The notes beneath the pieces were generated by a model. It saw only the letters and a list, made by a program, of their open reading frames with translations, was not told the DNA's origin and searched no databases. A program made the translations under genes and the position numbers. Source: Acetobacterium sp965140355 (GTDB lineage Bacteria; Bacillota; Clostridia; Eubacteriales; Eubacteriaceae). From it: a DNA stretch of 64,000 nucleotides. The stretch lies in assembly GCA_965140355.1 (NCBI GenBank), contig OZ223193.1, positions 372,001 to 436,000 on the forward strand, in the 5' to 3' direction. Below are positions 18,548 through 26,827 of the stretch, one piece after another (within the stretch, counting starts at the first letter, position 1; each line of letters begins with the position of its first letter).

Positions 18548-19132
18548 ATGAAATTACGTTATGTACTTATTTTGGTTCTACTCGTTGGCATTCTCATTAT
18601 TGCCACTATCTTTTTTATTCCTAAGCTTACCAACGAAAATACAAAAACAACTGAAGGAACCAATAGCATTACTGAAACGCAACCATCAGAACCAATTAAA
18701 AATAACCAACCGGATGTTACTGCCACGACGCCCATAACGGTTCCCGATGACATGCAAACGGTGATCAACGACAATACCGAAACGATATTTGTCGATTCCA
18801 CTAATCAATTGGCGACCGCATATCCCACTAAATTGATCCCACTTTATGGCGTCCAAACAGTTTCAAGTTCAAATCAGATTACCACCGATTCCGGCAATCC
18901 GGGATGGACGACAGCTTATGTCTCGGACTTGACAACCGATGAGATCTTAACCTTTTATCGTTCCTTGTTATCCAGTTCGTCGGACTTTACTGAAGAATCC
19001 ATTTCAGCCTCGACTAACTTGAAAGCGACGATCAGCGGCTACAATATCAGCATTACTGTTTCTCCGAATAATCCCGAAAAAACTGATCTCGCCGGCAATA
19101 GTGCTGTTGGCATTTTTATCGAGCAAGCATGA
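18548..19132 (+). CDS. Membrane-anchored protein of unknown function
   Basis: A 194-residue protein with one N-terminal membrane segment (residues about 5-26), a Thr/Pro/Asn-rich linker (about 30-70) and a C-terminal extracytoplasmic domain rich in Ser/Thr. The LTTDEILTFYRSLLSSSSDF region looks like the fold seen in several small clostridial surface proteins, but I cannot name the family. The start has an AAGGAG site. It has its own promoter. Confidence 0.65.
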   Translation: MKLRYVLILVLLVGILIIATIFFIPKLTNENTKTTEGTNSITETQPSEPIKNNQPDVTATTPITVPDDMQTVINDNTETIFVDSTNQLATAYPTKLIPLYGVQTVSSSNQITTDSGNPGWTTAYVSDLTTDEILTFYRSLLSSSSDFTEESISASTNLKATISGYNISITVSPNNPEKTDLAGNSAVGIFIEQA

Positions 19133-19162
19133 GGCTTCGCTTTAGACATCAAATTTAAACCC

Positions 19163-19190
19163 TTGCTTTTTTGAAAGAATATGAGATAAT
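19163..19190 (+). promoter_or_regulatory. Promoter of the ECF S-component gene at 19254
   Basis: TTGCTT and GATAAT are separated by 16 bases. The predicted start point (about 19197) lies at the edge of the hairpin at 19195-19233. Confidence 0.45.
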
Positions 19191-19194
19191 CTTA

Positions 19195-19233
19195 TACTAA
19201 GTCAGCCCTTTGTTGTTGACTTAGTATTTTTTT
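19195..19233 (+). terminator. Intrinsic terminator (possible attenuator) before the ECF S component
   Basis: A perfect ten-base-pair stem (TACTAAGTCA with TGACTTAGTA) is followed by seven T. It can end the upstream gene (stop 19132) or, given the promoter directly before it, attenuate the downstream gene. Confidence 0.8.
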
Positions 19234-19253
19234 AGAAAATGAGGTGCTTATTG

Positions 19254-19748
19254 ATGAACCATCAAACTAAAAAGCTAACCTATACGGCCCTAATGATGGC
19301 GCTCACTTTGGTGATGACATCCCTTGTTAAAATTCCCATTCCAAATGGTTATATTCACCTTGGTGACGGTGCCGTCTTGCTTTCTGCTTATATTTTAGGC
19401 CCCTGGGGCGGACTTATTGCCGCTGGTATTGGTTCCGCCAGTGCCGACTATTTTGGCGGTTTTGGGGCCTATGTGCTGCCGACTTTTGTCGCCAAAGGCT
19501 TGACGGCTTTTATTTTCGGTTATCTGATGAAGCGTTTTCCTGATAAAAATATTCTCTTTTTTCTGTTTCCGGCGGTTTTTGCGATGATCATTGTTTATTA
19601 CCTTTTTGAAACGATTATGTATGGTAGCATTGTCGGGCCACTTCTCAATATTCCTTTTAATGCCTTACAAGGACTGGTTGGAATCGTCATTATCACCGTG
19701 CTACACAAACCATTAGAACGATTTCGCTTAAGCCCCCTTAAATCTTGA
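19254..19748 (+). CDS. ECF transporter S component (solitary)
   Basis: A 164-residue membrane protein of the ECF substrate-specific component type. The N-terminus has the Ala-rich helix typical of S subunits that bind the T component (LTYTALMMALTLVMT), followed by the IHLGDGAVLLSAYILGPWGG and GIGSASADYFGG stretches common in this group. Substrates of such proteins include pantothenate, thiamine precursors and similar vitamins; I cannot choose. No ATPase is adjacent, so it likely shares an energizing module encoded elsewhere. The ATG at 19254 has an AGGTG site; an earlier ATG at 19239 lies too close to the terminator. Confidence 0.8.
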   Translation: MNHQTKKLTYTALMMALTLVMTSLVKIPIPNGYIHLGDGAVLLSAYILGPWGGLIAAGIGSASADYFGGFGAYVLPTFVAKGLTAFIFGYLMKRFPDKNILFFLFPAVFAMIIVYYLFETIMYGSIVGPLLNIPFNALQGLVGIVIITVLHKPLERFRLSPLKS

Positions 19749-19784
19749 CAATAAAAAAAGACCCGGATACAGTCTTTGTGGTTG

Positions 19785-19883
19785 GGCTCAGACCCTTATT
19801 AATCGTTTATTTGCTGCAGAATCGGACAGGCTAAAGCCGTGTCCGCTCTGATGCAAACAACCTGATTAATAAGGGTTTGAGCC
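19785..19883 (+). repeat. Structured palindromic element, family A copy 1
   Basis: A 99-base element whose 20-base arms (19785-19804 and 19864-19883) pair with one G-U. The core has nested stems TTTGC/GCAAA, CAGA/TCTG and GGACA-GGC/GCC-TGTCC. The core is nearly identical to copy 2 at 23390-23486 (about four differences in 75 bases), while the outer arms differ in sequence yet still pair. It sits between two opposed copies of the local terminator hairpin (about 19752-19776 and 19932-19955). Confidence 0.8.
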
Positions 19884-19931
19884 TTAGATCATTATTGATT
19901 GATATAGCAGGTGTCCTTTGTTTGCCGTCTG

Positions 19932-19955
19932 AAAGACCTGAATCGGTCTTTTTTT
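19932..19955. terminator. Terminator between the ECF S gene and the carbonic-anhydrase-like gene
   Basis: AAAGACC and GGTCTTT flank a short loop, followed by T7. A related inverted copy at 19752-19776 starts with A7, so the whole 19752-19956 region can also fold as one long hairpin. Confidence 0.75.
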
Positions 19956-19972
19956 AGTTGCCAACGCTAACT

Positions 19973-20452
19973 TTAATTGTTCGTCATGTAACCTTTCATG
20001 GTGTCCAGATATTCTTCGGCATTATCCCGGATTGACTGAACTTCTTCTGGTTTTAGTGGTCTCGCCACTTTTGCCGGACTACCCATAATTAATGAATTCG
20101 GTGGAAAAACCTTTCCTTGGGTAACCAGCGAACCTGCTCCAACAATACTGTTATCACCTATTTGGGCGCCATTTAAAATAATCGCTCCCATACCAATTAA
20201 CACGTTATTGCCAATTTTACAGCCATGAATAATCGCATTATGACCAATACTTACCCCTTCGCCTATGACAGTGGGATGACCTGGGGCCACATGAACCACC
20301 GTTCCGTCTTGAATATTCGTGCGATCGCCAATCGTGATGGTATCCACATCGCCCCGAATAACCGCCTGAAACCAAACGCTGATAAAATCGCCCAATTTTA
20401 CTTTTCCAACAACATCCGCACTTTTTGCGATAAAAATAGTTTTACCCAACAT
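19973..20452 (-). CDS. Gamma-carbonic-anhydrase-like hexapeptide-repeat protein
   Basis: A 159-residue left-handed beta-helix protein with isoleucine-patch hexapeptides through residues about 10-125. The three zinc-ligand histidines of the gamma-class carbonic anhydrase family are in place (H54, and H71/H76 in the GHNAIIHGC segment). Family members (YrdA, CaiE, PaaY) include active and inactive enzymes, so CO2 hydration is possible but unproven. In an acetogen, a carbonic anhydrase would be metabolically sensible. A GTG at 20455 is an alternative start. Confidence 0.85.
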   Translation of the reverse strand: MLGKTIFIAKSADVVGKVKLGDFISVWFQAVIRGDVDTITIGDRTNIQDGTVVHVAPGHPTVIGEGVSIGHNAIIHGCKIGNNVLIGMGAIILNGAQIGDNSIVGAGSLVTQGKVFPPNSLIMGSPAKVARPLKPEEVQSIRDNAEEYLDTMKGYMTNN

Positions 20453-20581
20453 CACTTCTACTCACCGCCTTAATTTATTATGATAATGATACTCTTTTCA
20501 TAACTTTTTGTAAAGTTTTTCTAAGATCAACGATCATTTATGATAAAATATCAGATAAATGAAAACATAAAGGACGAGTCA

Positions 20582-22483
20582 ATGAATATTGCAAGTATTG
20601 AAAATATCAAAAAAACATATGGCGTTAAAACGCTCTTTAATCAACTTTCTTTTTGTATCTCGGACAACGATAAAATTGGCGTGATTGGTGTCAACGGTTC
20701 TGGTAAAACCTCATTATTAAAGATCATCGGAAATCTTGACAGCCCTGATGCCGGAACGGTTAAATATTTCGGCACCAAACGCGTCGAAATACTCTCACAA
20801 GACCCTGATCTTGATCCAAAAACCACGGTCCTCAACCAGGTATTTTCGGCTGATTCACCGGAAATGAATCTCGTTCGGGATTATGAAGCCACCCTTTCAG
20901 CCTTAGAAAATTCACCCGAAGACGGGTCTTTGCAAAAACGGATGTTGTCTTTGTCCCAGCGGATTGATGATGAAAATTTATGGAACCTGAAGTCGCAAGT
21001 CGAAACAATTTTATCGCAATTGGGTATTCATGACTATCATAAACAAATCGGCAAACTTTCCGGCGGCCAGCGCAAACGTGTCGCTATGGCCTCAGCTTTA
21101 CTTACCCCTTGTGATCTCCTGATTCTTGATGAACCGACAAATCATCTTGATAATGATACCATCGCATGGTTAGAAAACTATCTCTTAAACCGAAAAGGGG
21201 CCTTGTTAATGGTTACCCACGACCGCTATTTTCTTGATCGGGTGGTCACTAAAACAATTGAATTGGATAAAGGCAATCTTTATGAGTATACTGGTAATTA
21301 TTCTGATTTTTTAGAACTAAAAGCAAATCGAAAAGAGGCTCAAACGGCCATTGAAGAAAAGCGTCAAAATCTTTATCGCCGCGAACTGGCGTGGATTCGC
21401 CGCGGCGCCCGAGCCCGTACCACCAAGCAGAAAGCCCGTATCCAGCGTTTTGAAGAAATAAAAGAGCAAGCCTCTGACCTTTCTGAAACGCAAATGGAAA
21501 TTTCTGTCGGCTTCAGCCGCCTCGGAAAAAAAGTGATTGAAATCGACCATTTATATAAATCTTTTAATGCGAAAAAAATAGTTGATGATTTCAGCATCAT
21601 TCTCGGACCCAGCGAACGAATCGGGATTATCGGCAAAAACGGCTATGGCAAGTCGACCCTGCTTAACTTAATCGCCGGCAAACTAAAGCCGGATAGCGGG
21701 TCTATCACGCTGGGAGAAACCGTTAAACTCGGTTACTTCTCGCAGGAATCTGAAGATATGGATACCAATCTTCGGGCTATTGATTATATTCGTGAGAAAG
21801 CGGAAGTGATGGAGAATTGCCGTGGTGAAATTGTCACTGCAGCTCAAATGATGGAACTCTTTTTATTTGATCGCAACAGCCAATGGGTTTATATTTCCGA
21901 ACTCTCCGGTGGCGAACGACGGCGACTATATTTATTAGGAATCCTAATGATGGCCCCAAACGTGCTGCTTTTTGATGAACCCACCAACGATCTCGACATC
22001 GATACGCTCACCATTTTAGAAGCGTATCTGGATGAGTTTCAAGGCTCCGTATTAACGGTTTCACATGATCGTTATTTTCTTGATCGGACCTGTGAGCGGA
22101 TTTTTTCATTTAACGGAAATGGTCAAATTACAACCCAAACCGGTAACTACTCGGACTATATCCAAAAGCACCCTTTAAACGGTTTGAGCCCCAAAGAAGA
22201 TGTTGTTAAGTCCCCTCCCAAAGCCGAGCAACCGAAACCTCAATCCTCCCCAAAACGCAAACCGGGACTGACCTACAAAGAAAAAAGAGAACAGGAAGCA
22301 CTCCTTTCTGATTTTTCTAAAAAGGATCAGCGATTAGATTTTATTACCCAAAAGCTTAGCGAAATTACTAAAGATTATACCGTTTTGCAGGAATTATCCC
22401 TCGAAAAAGCAAGCTTGGAAGATGAACTGTTAGAAATTATGGATCGTCTTGAAACTTTGGAGCAATTAGAAAAGGGTCTCTAA
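20582..22483 (+). CDS. ABC-F family ATPase (Uup/EttA-like)
   Basis: A 633-residue soluble protein with two ABC domains: Walker A GVNGSGKTS, signature KLSGGQRKR, Walker B LILDEPTNHLD; then GKNGYGKST, LSGGERRR and LLFDEPTNDLD. The domains are joined by the charged linker (about 240-315, with RRGARARTTKQKARI) that defines ABC-F translation factors. A C-terminal coiled coil (about 565-633), as in Uup, follows a Pro/Lys-rich hinge. It likely acts on ribosomes or resolves DNA intermediates rather than in transport. The ATG at 20582 has an AAGGA site. Confidence 0.88.
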   Translation: MNIASIENIKKTYGVKTLFNQLSFCISDNDKIGVIGVNGSGKTSLLKIIGNLDSPDAGTVKYFGTKRVEILSQDPDLDPKTTVLNQVFSADSPEMNLVRDYEATLSALENSPEDGSLQKRMLSLSQRIDDENLWNLKSQVETILSQLGIHDYHKQIGKLSGGQRKRVAMASALLTPCDLLILDEPTNHLDNDTIAWLENYLLNRKGALLMVTHDRYFLDRVVTKTIELDKGNLYEYTGNYSDFLELKANRKEAQTAIEEKRQNLYRRELAWIRRGARARTTKQKARIQRFEEIKEQASDLSETQMEISVGFSRLGKKVIEIDHLYKSFNAKKIVDDFSIILGPSERIGIIGKNGYGKSTLLNLIAGKLKPDSGSITLGETVKLGYFSQESEDMDTNLRAIDYIREKAEVMENCRGEIVTAAQMMELFLFDRNSQWVYISELSGGERRRLYLLGILMMAPNVLLFDEPTNDLDIDTLTILEAYLDEFQGSVLTVSHDRYFLDRTCERIFSFNGNGQITTQTGNYSDYIQKHPLNGLSPKEDVVKSPPKAEQPKPQSSPKRKPGLTYKEKREQEALLSDFSKKDQRLDFITQKLSEITKDYTVLQELSLEKASLEDELLEIMDRLETLEQLEKGL

Positions 22484-22586
22484 TCGCTACCACGTGATTT
22501 TCGCTGATCCATATTATTTTTGTGACTGATCATACGGCATCGTATTTCCACAAATACAATCGATTCTAGAATTGGAAGGTTATTTT

Positions 22587-23351
22587 ATGAAGATTATCTC
22601 TTGGAACGTCAACGGCATTCGCGCAGCTGAAAAAAAAGGTTTTTTAACCTTTATTGAAGAAGTATCCCCCGATCTCCTGTGTATTCAGGAAACAAAAGCC
22701 CATGACTATCAGTTAGAAGCCTCCTTATTAGATATCCCCGGCTATTTCGCCTATTTTCATTCCGGCGAAAAAAAAGGCTACAGTGGGACCGCTGTCTATT
22801 ATAAACAGAAACCCCTTGCCATCCGAACCGGCCTGTCTGATGCAACTTTTAATAACGAAGGACGAACCATTATTATGGAATATCCCGATTTTATTCTCTA
22901 TAATGTTTATTTTCCCAATGGTCAAAAAGACGATGAGCGCCTTAATTTTAAAATGGCTTTTAACCAATGTCTTCAAAATGATATCCAAAAACTGCTGGAC
23001 GCCAAAAAAAATGTCATTGTCTGTGGTGATATCAACATCGCCCACCAAGAAATTGATTTAAAAAACCCCAAAGAAAATTCTAAACGTTCCGGTTTTTTAC
23101 CCGAAGAACGCGCCTGGATTGATGATTTTCTGAGTATTGGCATGGTTGATAGCTGGCGGGTTCAGCACCCCGAAGAAGTTAAATACAGCTGGTGGTCTTA
23201 CCGTTTTAACGCCCGCGCTCATAACGCCGGATGGCGGATTGATTCCTTTTTTGTTTCCGAACCTTTTATGTCCCGGGTCGATTGCACCGATATTTTAAAT
23301 GATGTCTTGGGTTCCGATCACTGTCCGATTGTTCTTACTTTAAAACCATAA
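22587..23351 (+). CDS. xth: Exodeoxyribonuclease III
   Basis: A 254-residue AP endonuclease/exonuclease of the ExoIII family for base excision repair. Motifs: SWNVNGIRA at the N-terminus, LCIQETKA with the metal-ligand glutamate, GDINIAHQEIDL, and the C-terminal GSDHCPI with the catalytic Asp-His pair. The length is standard. I use the ATG at 22587, seven bases after GGAAGG. Confidence 0.94.
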   Translation: MKIISWNVNGIRAAEKKGFLTFIEEVSPDLLCIQETKAHDYQLEASLLDIPGYFAYFHSGEKKGYSGTAVYYKQKPLAIRTGLSDATFNNEGRTIIMEYPDFILYNVYFPNGQKDDERLNFKMAFNQCLQNDIQKLLDAKKNVIVCGDINIAHQEIDLKNPKENSKRSGFLPEERAWIDDFLSIGMVDSWRVQHPEEVKYSWWSYRFNARAHNAGWRIDSFFVSEPFMSRVDCTDILNDVLGSDHCPIVLTLKP

Positions 23352-23372
23352 AAAGCACCCTCGGGTGCTTTA
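23350..23372 (+). terminator. Terminator of xth
   Basis: AAAAGCACCC-TC-GGGTGCTTT forms a tight hairpin immediately at the xth stop codon. Confidence 0.75.
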
Positions 23373-23389
23373 AAGTTAAGTACAAACCC

Positions 23390-23486
23390 GTACTGACAAT
23401 TATTAATCGTTTGTTTGCTGCAGAATCGGACAGGCTAAGGCCATGTCCGCTCTGATGCAAACACCCTGATTAATAATTGTCAGTAC
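23390..23486 (+). repeat. Structured palindromic element, family A copy 2
   Basis: A 97-base element with perfect 19-base arms (GTACTGACAATTATTAATC and its complement). The core matches copy 1 at 19785. Its arm sequence GTACTGACAATT resembles the arms of the family B elements (GTACCGACAATT). It lies between convergent xth and murE, in the same orientation relative to its upstream gene as copy 1. Confidence 0.82.
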
Positions 23487-23534
23487 TACCGCTTACATTG
23501 TCGGTCCGACGTTATCTTTTTTTGTCTTACCGCA

Positions 23535-25022
23535 CTAATTTTCAGCCTTTATCTTTAACCGGGCAACTGCTTCGCGGGCTGTGTCCCATTCGTTATAATA
23601 AAGCGTTTCATTTTTCATGATCTCCTGTTTTTCATGACCTTTTCCTGCCAGCACCAGTACATCACCGGGCTGGCACAAAGCGGCACCATGATAAACACCG
23701 TCACTCCGCACTTCAACCGTTGCATACTGATCTGTTTTTTCGCGAACCCCGGAAACGACCGCATCAATGATATCCATTGGATTCTCACTAGCGGGATTAT
23801 CCGAAGTCACAACCACCATATCTGCATATGTCCCGGCAATCCGACCCATAATTGGCCTTTTTTCGCGATCTCGATCCCCATTACAGCCAAATACCAATAC
23901 CATTCGTCCGGTAAATATTTTTCGCACTGATTGCAGTAACTTTTCCAGCGAATCGGGAGAATGGGCATAGTCAATAACAATGTCAAACGGTGCCTCTGTC
24001 TTTAATATTTCCATTCGCCCTTCAATTCCGGGTATTTTTTTTAAGGTTTCTTTGATAACTGCCAAAGGAATGCCCTCATTTAAAGCGACAATAATTGCTG
24101 CTATGGCATTATAAACCATAAACTCACCGGGAATATTTAAAAAGAGTTGTTCTTCGCCGGTTGGCGTAACAAGTGTAAACGTTGTGCCTCGGGACTCAAA
24201 AATCATCGCTTTGGCAAAATAATCATTTTGAGGATTTGTTCCATAAGTAATAACTGGAACCTTCGTTTTTGCTGCCAATATTTTACAGAGCTTCTGCCCC
24301 CAGGGATCATCACCATTGATAATATTTACTTTGTTCACTTGATCAAATAGCTTCGCCTTAGCCTTAAAATAGTTTTCAAAGGTCTTATGGTAATCCAAAT
24401 GATCTTGGGTTAGATTCGTGAAAATACCATAATCAAAATCAACGCCATTCACCCGTTCCAGCGCTAATCCATGCGACGAAACTTCCATAAACAAATGGGA
24501 GCAATTGGCATCTTTCATTTCTCTGATAATCTCTTGAACTTCAAGTGATTCCGGGGTTGTCCGTCCCCGATTATCGATCACTTCGCTCCCAATAAGATTA
24601 TGGATGGTGCCAATCAGTCCACATTTTTTGCCTTGTTGTTCAAAAATACTTTTAAGCATATAAGTTAATGATGTTTTCCCATTGGTCCCGGTAATTCCGG
24701 CTACGACCATCGACCCTGACGGATTTCCAAAAAAAGCACTTCCCAGCAAACCCAGTGCATAACGTGAGTCGGCCACTTTAATGTAAGTCACCTCCGGATG
24801 GTATTTCGCACATTCATTCTGATAGACAATTGCACAAGCTCCCTGCTCAATTGCCTTTTCAATATAACGATGCCCATCAGTCACATAGCCAGGTATCGCA
24901 ACAAAAAGGCTCTCTTTATCAGCTAGTTTAGAATTATAACAGATCTTTTTTATATCACAATCCGAACGATTGTTTTTAATTTCGATTATTTTTAGTGCTT
25001 GTAACAGTTCTTGTAATTTCAT
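23535..25022 (-). CDS. murE: UDP-MurNAc-tripeptide synthetase (MurE), non-DAP type motif
   Basis: A 495-residue Mur ligase that adds the third residue of the peptidoglycan stem peptide using ATP. The N-terminal UDP-MurNAc domain, P-loop GTNGKT (112-117), RTTPE, DYAHSPDSLE and C-terminal ligand domain are all present. The specificity loop reads DNPASENP (408-415). Diaminopimelate-adding enzymes have DNPR there, so this enzyme probably adds another amino acid (lysine, ornithine or serine). Cell walls of Acetobacterium and relatives are reported as cross-linkage group B without DAP, which would agree. The start has an AAAGGA site. Confidence 0.92.
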   Translation of the reverse strand: MKLQELLQALKIIEIKNNRSDCDIKKICYNSKLADKESLFVAIPGYVTDGHRYIEKAIEQGACAIVYQNECAKYHPEVTYIKVADSRYALGLLGSAFFGNPSGSMVVAGITGTNGKTSLTYMLKSIFEQQGKKCGLIGTIHNLIGSEVIDNRGRTTPESLEVQEIIREMKDANCSHLFMEVSSHGLALERVNGVDFDYGIFTNLTQDHLDYHKTFENYFKAKAKLFDQVNKVNIINGDDPWGQKLCKILAAKTKVPVITYGTNPQNDYFAKAMIFESRGTTFTLVTPTGEEQLFLNIPGEFMVYNAIAAIIVALNEGIPLAVIKETLKKIPGIEGRMEILKTEAPFDIVIDYAHSPDSLEKLLQSVRKIFTGRMVLVFGCNGDRDREKRPIMGRIAGTYADMVVVTSDNPASENPMDIIDAVVSGVREKTDQYATVEVRSDGVYHGAALCQPGDVLVLAGKGHEKQEIMKNETLYYNEWDTAREAVARLKIKAEN

Positions 25023-25144
25023 ACGTTATCCTTTCTTTTGTTCTTGTATGGTAATCAAACGTCCTTCTTAATTATACTGCTTTCCAAATTTTATGTCTAC
25101 GCGTGTTTATTCTGATTGAATAAAACAATTAGTGCCAATAAAAA

Positions 25145-25370
25145 GAGATACTTATTTAAAAGTATCTCGGACTGTCAAAAAAGGTAACGTAGTACCGACA
25201 ATTGTTAGATCATGTTGTGTGCCTCAAGGCGAACAGTTGCAGTGAAAAGGCTGTCCTTATCTAAATTTTTGACTGCAACTGTACGAATTGCGTGCATGCA
25301 ACAGATTAACAATTGATCGGTACGGTCGCTTATCGACAACCTCAAAGATATTTATTTATAAGTATCTCGC
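25145..25370 (-). repeat. Structured palindromic element, family B copy 1, with flanking terminator copies
   Basis: The core (25192-25323, 132 bases) is an imperfect inverted repeat with ends GTACCGACAATTGTTA and TAACAATTGATCGGTAC and an inner perfect stem (ACAGTTGCAG at 25234-25243 against CTGCAACTGT). It is flanked by two related hairpins (25145-25168 and about 25346-25368), both versions of GAGATACTT/AAGTATCTC. The one nearer murE has a T run on the minus strand and would end the 25409 gene. It occupies most of the 386-base gap upstream of murE. Confidence 0.8.
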
Positions 25371-25408
25371 TATTATCATGGCCATTTAATTTATTAAAAA
25401 GTATTCGC

Positions 25409-26083
25409 TTATGCGTTTATCGCACATTCCACTCCAAAATCATTCATTGAAACTTCGCATCCCATTGCTACTACCACCACGCGATGATCCCACTCCAAAG
25501 AAAGAAACATCTCCAGTAGTTTCACATCGCCCTGAGTAATCACAAAATCTAACTTCAGGACCTGGCTCAAATGTCTGGCGCAATGAATCCACTCATCTAA
25601 ATCATAAGCACCAGAATCAATCATCGTCAAAGATTTATAATTTTTAAACATGATTTTCATAATCATTTCTGCCCGTTTTGGTCCATATTTATTAATGGCA
25701 TAATGATATTCTTCTTTTAATGACTTGTCGCCGCGCATCCATCCTTTAGTAATAAAATAGGTTTCTCCGCGCGTTGCCTTCAGGTTTTTTTTATTGTGCA
25801 GCAACATATGAATGCAATCTTCTGACCGCAGCAATGCCAGCTTTGTCGCCTCACTGCGAAGTCCGATCAATGCTTTTCCACAATTACCATAAGCCAAAAG
25901 AATGATATCATAATCTTGATGGTTATTTATTTCTTTTTGCAGTTCCGATCTCAAAAGGTCAGGATTATTATGAAGTTCTGAACTCATCCATATCGTATCA
26001 TAATTAATGCCGGTATTCTTCATCGCCAAGCTCATCTCGTCCTGAATCATTCCACACGCAATTAATAAGATTCTCTCTTTCAT
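25409..26083 (-). CDS. DUF1638 family protein
   Basis: A 224-residue cytoplasmic protein of the DUF1638 family, recognised from the N-terminal ILLIACGMI and the LLAYGNCGKALIGL segment. Members occur next to corrinoid-dependent methyltransferase genes in methanogens and acetogens; the biochemical role is not established. It is the last gene of a corrinoid-GntR-DUF1638 operon (22 bases after GntR). The start has a TGAGG site. Conserved cysteines (C10, C69) could bind metal or cofactor. Confidence 0.7.
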   Translation of the reverse strand: MKERILLIACGMIQDEMSLAMKNTGINYDTIWMSSELHNNPDLLRSELQKEINNHQDYDIILLAYGNCGKALIGLRSEATKLALLRSEDCIHMLLHNKKNLKATRGETYFITKGWMRGDKSLKEEYHYAINKYGPKRAEMIMKIMFKNYKSLTMIDSGAYDLDEWIHCARHLSQVLKLDFVITQGDVKLLEMFLSLEWDHRVVVVAMGCEVSMNDFGVECAINA

Positions 26084-26105
26084 CCCATACCTCAGTTATT
26101 CATTT

Positions 26106-26810
26106 CTAATCGAAGGAAGCTATGGCCTCCAATCCTGAATCATCACTGGTAAAATACATCAGTCCCCAACCAATCGGGTGATCTTTTTCGTCCATAAGCT
26201 TCTGTTCCACCACTAAAACCGGATCGCCTTCCATAACATCGAGGATCTGACTAACTTCACCTTTTGCTGCCATAGCACGGATTTTTAATTTTTTAGTCAT
26301 CGCAAAAATAGAGTTCTTCTTTGCCACCATTTCAGGAAAAGTAGCATAGCGAATCTCTTTTTCAACAATTGGAATCCCGCGATAATAAGGAATATACTTT
26401 ACATCAAAAGCCTTAACAATTCCATCACTCACAAAAACCCGTTTGACCACGATCACATGTTTATTTTCCGAAATTTCAAGGTTAAAACCAACTTCATAAC
26501 TCGGTTTCACAACATTCACTTCAATCAGTCTGATTTCTTCACCTTTTTTTTCGGTTGTCATCATTTCATCAAAATGTAAGGTATATGAATCCAAATTCGG
26601 TTCGCAAACATAGTTGCCCTTCCCTGGTATGGAATAAATGTATCCTTCATTAACGAGTACCGCCAAGCCTTTTCTTACCGTCATTCGACTAACATTGAAT
26701 TCTTCGCAAAGAAGATTTTCTGATTGAATGGCATCACCCGGTTTAATTTCTTCGCTGGTTATTCTATTTTTAATTGCATCTACTATTTTTAAATATTCGG
26801 GGGATCCCAT
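26106..26810 (-). CDS. GntR/HutC family regulator (corrinoid-linked, copy 1)
   Basis: A 234-residue regulator with a winged HTH of the GntR type (residues about 5-72, core SRMTVRKGLAVLVNEGYIY) and a C-terminal UTRA-like ligand domain (about 90-230). It starts 17 bases after the corrinoid gene with an AAGGTGG site. A second protein of the same length at 58896-59600 shares LVNE-x-YIY-x-IPGKGNYVCEP and a following FDE, and is also encoded directly after a corrinoid protein. The effector is unknown; a link to the corrinoid protein or its methyl donor is an inference from context. Confidence 0.85.
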   Translation of the reverse strand: MGSPEYLKIVDAIKNRITSEEIKPGDAIQSENLLCEEFNVSRMTVRKGLAVLVNEGYIYSIPGKGNYVCEPNLDSYTLHFDEMMTTEKKGEEIRLIEVNVVKPSYEVGFNLEISENKHVIVVKRVFVSDGIVKAFDVKYIPYYRGIPIVEKEIRYATFPEMVAKKNSIFAMTKKLKIRAMAAKGEVSQILDVMEGDPVLVVEQKLMDEKDHPIGWGLMYFTSDDSGLEAIASFD

Positions 26811-26827
26811 TTCTCTACCACCTTGGT

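Noticed and set aside
23378..23500. CRISPR-like repeat from the similar elements at 19785 and 23390
   Set aside because: The copies are kilobases apart, not regularly spaced, and each is itself a long palindrome; there are no cas genes.
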